A stretch of 10,522 bases of DNA from contig JALSPD010000104.1 of the NCBI GenBank assembly GCA_026986135.1, forward strand, positions 1 to 10,522, read 5' to 3'. The translations under genes and the position numbers were made by a program. The notes beneath the pieces are model-generated. The model was not told where the DNA came from. It saw only the letters and a list, made by a program, of their open reading frames with translations, and ran no database searches. Source of the stretch: DHVE2 group archaeon (GTDB taxonomy: Archaea > Thermoplasmatota > Thermoplasmata > Thermoplasmatales > Aciduliprofundaceae). Below, in pieces: positions 1 through 7,000 of this stretch (its first letter is position 1; the number at the start of each line of letters is the position of its first letter).

Positions 1-10
1 TGCCAGAGAG

Positions 11-271
11 ATGAGCAGAGTATACGAGAAGGTTCGGGCTCTGAATGAACCCTACACCCTCCTTGAGCTGGCAATAGTGCAATCACTTGTGGAAAAAATT
101 TGCTCTCTTGAGCCACGGGCTCTTCAGGACCTTATGAGCAATTCTGATAAACTGAGTTTTAGTGCCTCTGAGTTTGCAGAACTCATCTCCAGGGGAGAAC
201 TTCCCGAAGAGCTTTCTCACAATTCCCTCTATGTTTTTCTTGCAAGGCATGCGGGGGAAAATAATAAATAG
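11..271 (+). CDS. small hypothetical protein, possibly 5'-partial
   Basis: I do not recognise this product. From the ATG at 11 it would be 86 residues, soluble, acidic and leucine/glutamate-rich, with no cysteines pairs for metal binding and no membrane segment; it looks mostly helical. The frame is open back to the left edge (GCC AGA GAG before the ATG) and no convincing SD precedes the ATG, so this may be only the C-terminal end of a longer protein that starts outside the window. It stops 23 nt before the ribose-1,5-bisphosphate isomerase and could share its transcript. However, an AT-rich box overlapping its stop codon could equally start a separate transcript for the isomerase. The reading frame is probably real, since there is no competing ORF here, but the function is unknown. 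Confidence 0.55.
   Translation: MSRVYEKVRALNEPYTLLELAIVQSLVEKICSLEPRALQDLMSNSDKLSFSASEFAELISRGELPEELSHNSLYVFLARHAGENNK
258..271 (+). promoter_or_regulatory. possible TATA box for the AMP-pathway operon
   Basis: The stretch AAAATAATAAATAG is centred about 29 nt before the ATG at 295. That is the distance expected for a TATA box driving a leaderless or nearly leaderless archaeal mRNA. There is no SD before the ATG. The box overlaps the end of the upstream ORF, so read-through from that gene is an alternative. Confidence 0.4.
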
Positions 272-294
272 TTCAAATATAATACCACTGCTCT

Positions 295-1209
295 ATGCAT
301 CCCAGAGTTGTTGAGATAGGGGAAGGAATTCGGGAGATGAAGATAAGAGGTGCAGGGAGAATTGCGAGAGCAGCGGCCGAGGCATTGAAGGTTTTTGCGG
401 AGAATTTCCAGGGGACAAGGGAGGACTTCACCAGGGAGCTTGAGGAGGTTAAGAAATATCTTCTATCAACAAGGCCCACTGCCGTCTCTCTTAGAAATGC
501 GGTGTATTATGTTATAAACAGGATGGAAGGCGATACCCTTGATTCCATGAGGGAAAGCGTGGTTCAGAATGCGGAGAATTTCATAGCCATGTCCCATGAG
601 GCGGTAAAGAGAATTGGAAAATTTGGAGCTGAGCGAATAAGGGATGGCTCCACAATACTAACGCACTGCAACTCCTCCGCGGCCCTTGAGGTCATAATCC
701 AGGCTCATCGCTCTGGAAAGGAGATAAAGGTGTTCAACACGGAAACAAGGCCCTGGCTCCAGGGGCACATTACATCAAGGATCCTCGCGAAGGAAGGTGT
801 GGATGTCACCATGATCGTGGATTCCGCCGTGAGGTACTTCATGAGAGATATTGATATTGTGATAGTGGGTGCGGACACCATCGCCAGTAATGGAGCGGTG
901 ATAAACAAGATAGGTACCTCTCAGATTGCGCTGGTTGCTCATGAGGCCCGCGTCCCGTTCATGGTTGCAGCTGAAACATACAAATTCTCACCGGAAACCG
1001 TAATCGGGAAGCTTGTGGAAATAGAAGAGAGACCTGCGGAGGAAATAGCGGATCCATCAGAGTTTCCTGGGGTGAAGTTCAGAAACCCTGTTTTTGATGC
1101 CACTCCCCCCGAGTACATAGATGCCATAATCACCGAGATTGGTATAATATCCCCCTACATAGCGTATCAAATAATAAAGGAGGTGATGCAGTTTGGAGTT
1201 GAAAGTTAA
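295..1209 (+). CDS. ribose-1,5-bisphosphate isomerase
   Basis: This 304-residue protein belongs to the eIF-2B alpha/beta/delta-like sugar-phosphate isomerase superfamily and matches the archaeal ribose-1,5-bisphosphate isomerase (R15Pi). That enzyme converts ribose 1,5-bisphosphate to ribulose 1,5-bisphosphate in the AMP pathway. Visible signatures are an N-terminal IRGAGRIARAAAEAL segment (about 17-31), ILTHCNSSA with Cys125, FNTETRPWLQG (147-157), and GADTIASNG with Asp194 followed by NKIGT. In the Thermococcus enzyme the catalytic residues are Cys133 and Asp202 (recalled). Both are shifted by the same 8 residues here, which argues for a true R15Pi over methylthioribose-1-phosphate isomerase or an eIF-2B-like regulator. 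The start at 295 keeps the usual N-terminal helix; the next in-frame ATG, at 337, would remove it. Its 3' end overlaps AMP phosphorylase, the enzyme that produces its precursor, by 17 nt. No RuBisCO is visible in the window to use its product. Confidence 0.9.
   Translation: MHPRVVEIGEGIREMKIRGAGRIARAAAEALKVFAENFQGTREDFTRELEEVKKYLLSTRPTAVSLRNAVYYVINRMEGDTLDSMRESVVQNAENFIAMSHEAVKRIGKFGAERIRDGSTILTHCNSSAALEVIIQAHRSGKEIKVFNTETRPWLQGHITSRILAKEGVDVTMIVDSAVRYFMRDIDIVIVGADTIASNGAVINKIGTSQIALVAHEARVPFMVAAETYKFSPETVIGKLVEIEERPAEEIADPSEFPGVKFRNPVFDATPPEYIDAIITEIGIISPYIAYQIIKEVMQFGVES
1179..1186 (+). promoter_or_regulatory. Shine-Dalgarno site setting a TTG start
   Basis: GGAGGTGA lies inside the end of the isomerase gene, 6 nt before the TTG at 1193. 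It decides the AMP phosphorylase start: a second in-frame TTG at 1199 would be 12 nt away, which is too far. The strong SD compensates for the weak start codon and suggests translational coupling with the isomerase. Confidence 0.8.
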
Positions 1210-2710
1210 GAGGATAGATCTGGAAGTTGGTGGCTATGAAATTGTGCTGAACGAGGAGGATGCCAGGGAGCTGGGATTGCATCCACAGGACCGTGCAAAG
1301 ATAGGAATAAGGGGACATCTCACCACAGCGATAGTTAGTGTTTCTCAGAGCATGATTAAGCAGGGAGAAATAGGGATGTTTGTGGAGATTGCGGAGAAGC
1401 TTGGTGTGAAGAATGGGGATAAGGTTAGAATCACCCCCACAACACGTCCAACAAGTGTGGATTACATAAAGAAGAAGATATTTGGAGATAAACTGACCAA
1501 GGATGAGATCTACGCAATAATAAAGGACATAACCGACGATAATCTCTCACTTATTGAACTTACCTCCTATGTTACTGCCATTCAGATAAGGGGTATGGAT
1601 ATGGACGAGACGGAGTGGACCACCAGAGCCATGGTTGATACAGGTGAAACCCTTGATTTTGAATACACCGTTTTTGATGTGCACAGCATTGGAGGCGTGC
1701 CGGGTAACAAGTATGCACCCATAGCAGTTCCAATCGCCGCCTCACTTGGCCTTAAAATACCAAAAACATCGTCTCGTGCTATAAGCAGTGCTGCTGGAAC
1801 CGCGGATCTCATGGAAGTCCTGACCCATGTGGACCTCAGGATAAGTGATATAAAGCGCATAGTGGATGAGGTTGGCGCAACTCTCGCATGGGGTGGAGCG
1901 GTGAACCTTGCTCCTGCCGACGACAAGATTGTTAAGGTGGAGTATCCTCTGGGTATAGACCCCCATTCTCAGGTTCTCGCAAGTGTTATGGCGAAGAAGA
2001 AGGCAGTGGGTGCAGATTATATGGTGCTTGACATCCCCATGGGTCCTGAGACGAAGGTTCCCGATGAGAGAACCGCAAGGAAATACGCTATGGATTTCAT
2101 TGAGCTTGGCTCAAGATTGGGCATAGTGGTTGAAGCCGCGGTTACATACGGTGGCCAGCCAATTGGCCGGGCAATAGGTCCTGCGCTTGAAGCAAGGGAG
2201 GCTTTAATGGCCCTTGAAGGGAAAAAGGTTAGCAATTCTCTCATTGAAAAGGCCACCGATATTGCGGGGATGTTGCTGGAACTTGGAAACGTTGCCGAGA
2301 GGGGTGAAGGAAAAGCCATGGCCAAGGAGGTCCTGAGATCCGGAAAGGCCAGAGAAAAGTTCCTTGAGATAATCAATGCTCAGGGCTCCAGAGGTATTGA
2401 AAAGAGTGATGATGTTCCCGTTGGAAAATATCATGCGGATATACATTCCCCGGATGGGGGATATATTTCAATAGTTTCCAACAAGGCCCTGGTTAGAATT
2501 GCGAGAACTGCAGGTGCTCCAAAGGACAAGGGTGCAGGGATAATTCTAAACAAGAAGAAAAGCGAGAAGGTTGAGAAGGGAGAGGTACTCTACACAATTT
2601 ACGCGGATTCCAAGGCTAAACTGGAGGAGGCAGTGAAGGTGGCAAAGATGCTGAAGCCTCTGCAAATTGAAGGCATGCTGCTTGAAAGAATACCCTCCTA
2701 CAAAAAATAA
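1193..2710 (+). CDS. AMP phosphorylase
   Basis: This protein of 505 residues is in the thymidine/pyrimidine-nucleoside phosphorylase family and has the length of archaeal AMP phosphorylases (about 500), which phosphorolyse AMP, CMP or UMP to ribose 1,5-bisphosphate and the free base. It has the extra N-terminal domain of about 85 residues that links subunits in the archaeal enzymes and is absent from bacterial DeoA. The phosphate loop reads HSIGGVPGNK (164-173), where plain thymidine phosphorylases have KHSTGG-type loops. The family signature is KTSSRAISSAAGTADLMEVL (191-210). A helical linker follows at about 340-400 and a C-terminal alpha/beta domain at about 410-495, including DIHSPDGGYISIV and GAPKDKGAGI. 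Translation starts at a TTG set by a strong internal SD and overlaps the isomerase gene by 17 nt, so the two pathway enzymes are probably made together. A symmetrical A/T terminator covers the stop codon. Confidence 0.93.
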   Translation: MELKVKRIDLEVGGYEIVLNEEDARELGLHPQDRAKIGIRGHLTTAIVSVSQSMIKQGEIGMFVEIAEKLGVKNGDKVRITPTTRPTSVDYIKKKIFGDKLTKDEIYAIIKDITDDNLSLIELTSYVTAIQIRGMDMDETEWTTRAMVDTGETLDFEYTVFDVHSIGGVPGNKYAPIAVPIAASLGLKIPKTSSRAISSAAGTADLMEVLTHVDLRISDIKRIVDEVGATLAWGGAVNLAPADDKIVKVEYPLGIDPHSQVLASVMAKKKAVGADYMVLDIPMGPETKVPDERTARKYAMDFIELGSRLGIVVEAAVTYGGQPIGRAIGPALEAREALMALEGKKVSNSLIEKATDIAGMLLELGNVAERGEGKAMAKEVLRSGKAREKFLEIINAQGSRGIEKSDDVPVGKYHADIHSPDGGYISIVSNKALVRIARTAGAPKDKGAGIILNKKKSEKVEKGEVLYTIYADSKAKLEEAVKVAKMLKPLQIEGMLLERIPSYKK

Positions 2711-2721
2711 ATTTATTTTTT
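2702..2721. terminator. palindromic bidirectional oligo-T terminator
   Basis: This is a perfect 20-bp A/T palindrome (A6, TAAATTTA, T6) that contains the AMP phosphorylase stop codon. It gives a T-rich run on each strand: 2712-2721 for the plus-strand operon and 2711-2702 on the minus strand for the guide RNA approaching from the right. Archaeal RNA polymerase terminates at oligo-T tracts without needing a GC hairpin, so one element could end both convergent transcripts. Function is inferred; the palindrome is directly visible. Confidence 0.55.
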
Positions 2722-2729
2722 CGGTTTCA

Positions 2730-2784
2730 GGGCTCAGCACTCAAGATCCTCATCATTTTTCAGCGAGGGATCTCATCATAGCCC
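2730..2784 (-). ncRNA. box C/D guide sRNA (sR RNA), predicted
   Basis: Read on the minus strand, this 55-nt stretch has all parts of an archaeal dual-guide C/D RNA in order. These are 5' stem GGGC (2784-2781), C box ATGATGA (2779-2773), a 9-nt guide GATCCCTCG (2772-2764), D' box CTGA (2763-2760), a 3-nt spacer AAA, C' box ATGATGA (2756-2750), a 12-nt guide GGATCTTGAGTG (2749-2738), D box CTGA (2737-2734) and 3' stem GCCC (2733-2730). The stem halves pair perfectly, as needed for the C/D kink-turn bound by L7Ae. All four boxes match consensus without mismatch. Such RNAs assemble with L7Ae, Nop5 and fibrillarin to 2'-O-methylate rRNA or tRNA. A TATA-like segment lies 25 nt upstream and an oligo-T run lies beyond the 3' end. 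Ends are approximate because archaeal C/D RNAs can be trimmed or circularised. No other gene occupies this strand. Confidence 0.85.
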
Positions 2785-2800
2785 TTCCCCAAATCATTTT

Positions 2801-2810
2801 AGAATTTAAC
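2801..2810 (-). promoter_or_regulatory. possible TATA box for the C/D sRNA
   Basis: On the minus strand, GTTAAATTCT is centred near 2806, about 22-25 nt before the 5' stem of the predicted guide RNA at 2784. This is the normal archaeal TATA-to-start distance. The match is loose and the region is AT-rich in general, so the call rests mainly on position. Confidence 0.35.
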
Positions 2811-2812
2811 TG

Positions 2813-2821
2813 TTTTTATGC
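2813..2821 (+). promoter_or_regulatory. possible TATA box for the permease gene
   Basis: TTTTTATGC lies about 41 nt before the GTG at 2858, which would place transcription start near 2843 with a leader of about 15 nt. An AGGT at 2851-2854 is only a weak SD. The pyrE promoter on the other strand has the same TTTTTATG core. Confidence 0.35.
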
Positions 2822-2857
2822 GAAACCAATATTAGGTAAATTGATGTTACAGGTCAG

Positions 2858-3964
2858 GTGAATTTAAAAAAATCTCTTAAGGGGATTCTCAGGAGGGAAC
2901 CTCTCCTATCCTTGCTGATCATCCTGTTCATTCTTCTTGAATTTTTATTTCCATGGGCAATTTATAAATCCTTTAGAATGTTTCCGTCCAGAACCATGAT
3001 GTCTCTTTTTGGGCTAGTTGTCATCACAACCTTTGCCGAGAGGAGCGGATATCTTAATTTCATAGCAAGTAGGATCATTATGAAAGTTCGTACAGAGCGT
3101 TCTCTTGCAGCAAGTATGGTCATTTTTTCGGCGGTTTTATCAATGTTTCTTACCAATGATGTAGCACTTTTCGTGGTGGTACCCATAACCATGGGGATAG
3201 GAAAGGTAATTGGGAACGATATTGATAAACTGGTGATTTTTGAGGCAATTGCAGCAAATGTGGGATCTTCACTTACTCCAATTGGTAACCCGCAGAATCT
3301 GTATCTATGGACTCTCTCCGATACATCTTTTATGGAATTTCTTCTCTGGATGTTTCCTCTTTTTTCAGTAACCTTTCTTATTCTTATAGTATTTGTGTAT
3401 GGCATCTTTCCTTCTAGAAAGATAGATATTTTATCCTCTCCAGATATGCGCGAGGGCTCAAATGTATCAGGAAAATTTGTAATCTCTCTAATTTGTATGG
3501 CTGTGTTTGTGTTCATGATTGATGGGTCACTGTGGATTTTATCATTCATCGTTCCTGTGGTTCTGTTTGTTTTTGATCGCGAACTTATTGGAGAGGTGGA
3601 TTGGTATTTGCTCGGTATTTTCTTTTTCATTTTTCTTGATTTCTCAACGCTCTCATTCACAATTCCTTCTATTCCAGCCCATACCCCTGTGGAATCATAC
3701 GTTGCAGGGGCTTTGCTCTCGCAGTTAATCAGTAATGTTCCTGCGGCGGTGGTACTATCCAGATCCACGGAATTCAGTTATGCTCTTGCATGGGGTGTCA
3801 ATGTTGGTGGTAATGGCCTTTTAATAGCCTCTCTTGCCAATTTGATTGCCATACGCCTCTCAAAACGGAATCTTCAGCTAAAAATGCACCTTTATTCACT
3901 TCCCTATTTTTTGATAACCTTTGTGGTGATGGGAATCCTTGCAATATTTATGTTTCCACAGTGA
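2858..3964 (+). CDS. ArsB/CitM-like ion permease
   Basis: This 368-residue polytopic membrane protein has about ten hydrophobic segments (roughly 17-36, 46-62, 84-113, 125-140, 157-182, 205-235, 248-265, 280-300, 308-333 and 348-366). It fits the ArsB/NhaD/CitM part of the ion transporter superfamily. The two pseudo-symmetric re-entrant motifs are visible: FLTNDVALFVVVP (97-109) with TPIGNPQNLYL (140-150) in the first half, and QLISNVPAAVVLS (289-301) with NVGGNGLLIASLANLIA (315-331) in the second. Members exchange ions such as arsenite, sodium/protons or dicarboxylates; the substrate cannot be read from this sequence. It is shorter than the usual 420-430 residues, mainly because the N-terminal segments and the central loop (about 185-205) are short. 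The GTG start follows an in-frame stop at 2837-2839 with no other usual start codon between. No arsR- or arsA-like neighbour is present, so an arsenic role is unsupported. Confidence 0.82.
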   Translation: MNLKKSLKGILRREPLLSLLIILFILLEFLFPWAIYKSFRMFPSRTMMSLFGLVVITTFAERSGYLNFIASRIIMKVRTERSLAASMVIFSAVLSMFLTNDVALFVVVPITMGIGKVIGNDIDKLVIFEAIAANVGSSLTPIGNPQNLYLWTLSDTSFMEFLLWMFPLFSVTFLILIVFVYGIFPSRKIDILSSPDMREGSNVSGKFVISLICMAVFVFMIDGSLWILSFIVPVVLFVFDRELIGEVDWYLLGIFFFIFLDFSTLSFTIPSIPAHTPVESYVAGALLSQLISNVPAAVVLSRSTEFSYALAWGVNVGGNGLLIASLANLIAIRLSKRNLQLKMHLYSLPYFLITFVVMGILAIFMFPQ

Positions 3965-4008
3965 GAATTGAGCAGGATTAAGCATGATCATCATCATTTT
4001 GCGTTATC

Positions 4009-4021
4009 AAAAGATTAAAAT
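4009..4021 (+). promoter_or_regulatory. probable TATA box for the DP2 operon
   Basis: AAAAGATTAAAAT lies centred about 29 nt before the ATG at 4045 in the 80-nt gap after the permease gene. No SD precedes the ATG, so a leaderless transcript starting at or just before 4045 is the simplest reading. Upstream of it the gap holds only an 8-bp palindrome (ATGATCAT, 3984-3991) and a short T4 run (3997-4000). Confidence 0.5.
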
Positions 4022-4044
4022 CCCAGCACGCATGGGGAAATTCA

Positions 4045-7000
4045 ATGGTTGTGATGAGTAAAGAGATGGAGCGATATTTTGCTGAGTTGGAGAAGAGGGC
4101 AGATGAGATTTATCATATAGCTGAAGAGGCACGCAGCCTGGGGCTTGATCCGGAAATGCATGTTGAAATACCCCGTGCCAAGGATCTTGCAACGAGGGTG
4201 GAGGAGCTCACCGATGTGAGGGGCATCGCAGATAGAATACGGGAACTCACATCCAGATATGGAGATCGTGGTATAGTATCCATACTCATCGCTAAGGAGG
4301 TGGCGAAGAGATACCTTGAAAAAGAGGGCATGGAGAAGGCTCTGGATAGAGCAGTAAGGGTGGGGCTCGCCGTGCTTACTGAGGGAATTCTTGTGGCACC
4401 CCTGGAAGGAATAGCAGAGATAAAGCTCAATCAGAATCCAGATGGTACAAACTATGTATCCATTTCCTATGCGGGGCCCATCAGAGGTGCAGGAGGTACA
4501 GCGCAGGCACTGAGCGTTCTTATTGCGGATGAGGTTCGCAAAGAACTTGGAATCGGAAGATACGTCCCCACCGAGGAAGAAATTGAAAGGTATAAAGAAG
4601 AAATTCAGCTTTACGATCGCAGAAAGCATCTGCAGTACAGACCGACGGATAAAGAGATAGAGACTGTTGTGAAAAATTCCCCTATATGTATAGATGGTGA
4701 GGGAACCGAGGATTTTGAGGTAAGCGGCTATAGGGATCTTCCGAGGATACCGACAAACAAGGTTAGGGGCGGAATGTGCCTGGTTATTGCAGAAGGGGTT
4801 ATTCAAAAGGCAAAGAAGATAAAGGGTTATGTTGAAAAACTGAATATAGAGGGTTGGGATTGGATATCGGAGCTAATTCCGGAGGCCAAGGAAGATTCAA
4901 AGGAAAACAAGTCTGAGAAGTACATAGAGGATATTGTTGCAGGGCGCCCGGTATTTGCTTATCCCTCCAGACCTGGGGGATTCAGGCTTAGATACGGCAG
5001 ATGCAGGGCTGGAGGTCTTGCAACGATAAGTGTGAATCCTGCAACAATGCAGATACTAAACAGGTTCATTGCAATTGGAACCCAGCTTAAAACTGAGAAA
5101 CCTGGAAAGGCAGGTGGGATGACCTCTTGCGATAGTATAGAAGGTCCAATAGTTCTTCTAAAAAATGGGGATCTAGTGCAGGTAAATTCATTTGAAGAGG
5201 CAAAGAAAATCTATGATCCAGAGAAGGGTGTGGATCTGGTGGAGAAGATAATTGATGTGGGTGAGATGCTCATACCTTATGGAGAATTCAACGAAAACAA
5301 CTATCCTCTTTTGCCGGCTGCTTATACTGTAGAATGGTGGGAGCAGGAGGCGGAGAGGGCGGGTTTTCGGGGCGAGGTTAAAAACGGGTTTGATGCTTTT
5401 GAGGTTGCTGAGAAATATAATATACCCCTGCATCCAGATTACAATCTTTTCTGGCATGATCTGAAGAGGGATGATATAATTAAGCTTGCGGAGTATGTGG
5501 GGGAGAATTCAAGATGGGAGAACGGTGTACTTTACATCAAGAAAAACAGAGAAATTAAGGATATCCTTGTAAATCTGGGGGTACTTCACCTTGAGCGTGA
5601 GGAGTATGTTGTGGATAGGTACGCGTATTCTCTTCTCAGGTGCCTTGGATACGATGTCAGGGATGGAGATATTATCAAAAGAATGGATGTGGCTGATGTT
5701 GATTCTGAAGATCCCATAGAGATCGTATCCAGGCTTTCAGGCGTTAAGATTATGCCCAGGGCACCTACACGCATAGGTGCAAGAATGGGCAGACCTGAAA
5801 AAGCTGCAAAAAGAACAATGAAAAAATTGGCCATCCATGTTCTGTTTCCCGTAGGAGAATCCGTGGGCAACAGGCGTATGCTTACTGCAGCCCTTGATAT
5901 GGATACCGTGCCTGTGGAAATTGGAATCAGAAGATGCCCGAGATGCAACGAGGAAACTCATTTACCCTACTGTCCAAAGTGTCATGAGAGGACAGTATTC
6001 ACAGGGGAGGTTGTTGAAAAGCACATGAATCTGAAAGACCTGATAAAGAAAGCTGCGGAGAATCTCGGTATTGAAGAGCTTAAATGGGATGTTAAGGGAG
6101 TAAAGAGGATGATGTCTGCAGAATTTCTTCCCGAACCCATTGAAAAGGGAATCCTCCGAGCAAAACATGATGTGGTTGTATTCAAAGATGGAACTATCCG
6201 ATTTGATATGAGTGATATTGCCATTACCCATTTTCGTCCTAGGGAGGTTGGGCTTACCTTGGAAAAAGCGAGGGAACTTGGTTACACCAGGGATTACATG
6301 GGTAACCCGTTGGAATCAGAGGATCAGATCCTTGAACTCAAAGTTCAGGATATAATCATTCCAAAGAAGGCGGGAGAGTACCTTTTGAAAGTTGCAAATT
6401 ATGTTGATGATCTCCTTGAAAAGTTCTATAAAATGCCCAGATTCTACAATTTGAAAAGGATGGATGATCTTATAGGGCACCTCGTTATGGGGCTTGCACC
6501 GCACACCTCTGCAGGAGTTCTTGGGCGAATAGTTGGATTTACCGACGCCAACATAGGGCTTGCACATCCGTTCTTCCATGCTGCAAAGAGACGCAACTGC
6601 GATGGTGATGAAGATTCAATAATGCTTCTTCTTGAAGCTCTTCTTGATTTTTCCCGTAAATTTCTCCCTACAAAGAGGGGTGGCCTTATGGATGCCCCCC
6701 TGGTGCTTACTGTAAGGATAGACCCAAGTGAGATAGATAAGGAGGCTCTTAATGTGGATGTGGGTAGCAGGTATCCGCTGGAATTTTACTATGCTACCCT
6801 TCGCAAAGCAAAGCCAAAGGAGGTTGAAGATATAATGGATTTTGTTAAGAAAAGGATTGGCACCGAGGCTCAATATGAGGGGTTCGGATTCACGCATGAT
6901 ACAACTGACATAAATGTTGGTGTGATTGAATCTGCATATAAGACTCTTGGGTCTATGAATAAAAAGATAGAAAGTCAGATTGAACTGGCAAGAAAGGTAC

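Noticed and set aside
2667..2861. 64-codon plus-strand ORF from within AMP phosphorylase through the intergenic gap.
   Set aside because: It starts inside AMP phosphorylase in another frame, has no start signals or recognisable protein features, and crosses the predicted terminator and guide RNA.
2962..3768. 268-codon minus-strand ORF opposite the permease gene.
   Set aside because: It is an antisense shadow: the plus frame carries clear membrane-transporter motifs, and the minus frame shows no motif or start signal.
2745..4000. A 15-nt near-repeat, GATC(C/A)TCATCATTTT, at 2745-2759 and 3986-4000, flanking the permease gene and looking like direct repeats of a mobile insertion.
   Set aside because: The first copy is explained by the C' box of the C/D RNA. 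The second has no D or D' boxes near it and no other insertion hallmark is present, so the likeness is probably chance.
3965..4044. Searched the permease-DP2 gap for an RNA gene on either strand.
   Set aside because: Only a TATA-like box, an 8-bp palindrome and a short T-run are seen; there is no tRNA-like fold and no paired C/D boxes.
4051..4085. C-box-like GTGATGA followed by CTGA at the start of DP2, considered as a second C/D RNA.
   Set aside because: The spacing is about 24 nt, there are no C' or D' boxes and no terminal stem, and it lies within coding sequence.
4042..4806. 254-codon minus-strand ORF opposite the start of DP2.
   Set aside because: The plus strand here encodes conserved DP2 blocks; the antisense product is cysteine/leucine-rich, of low plausibility, and lacks recognisable features.
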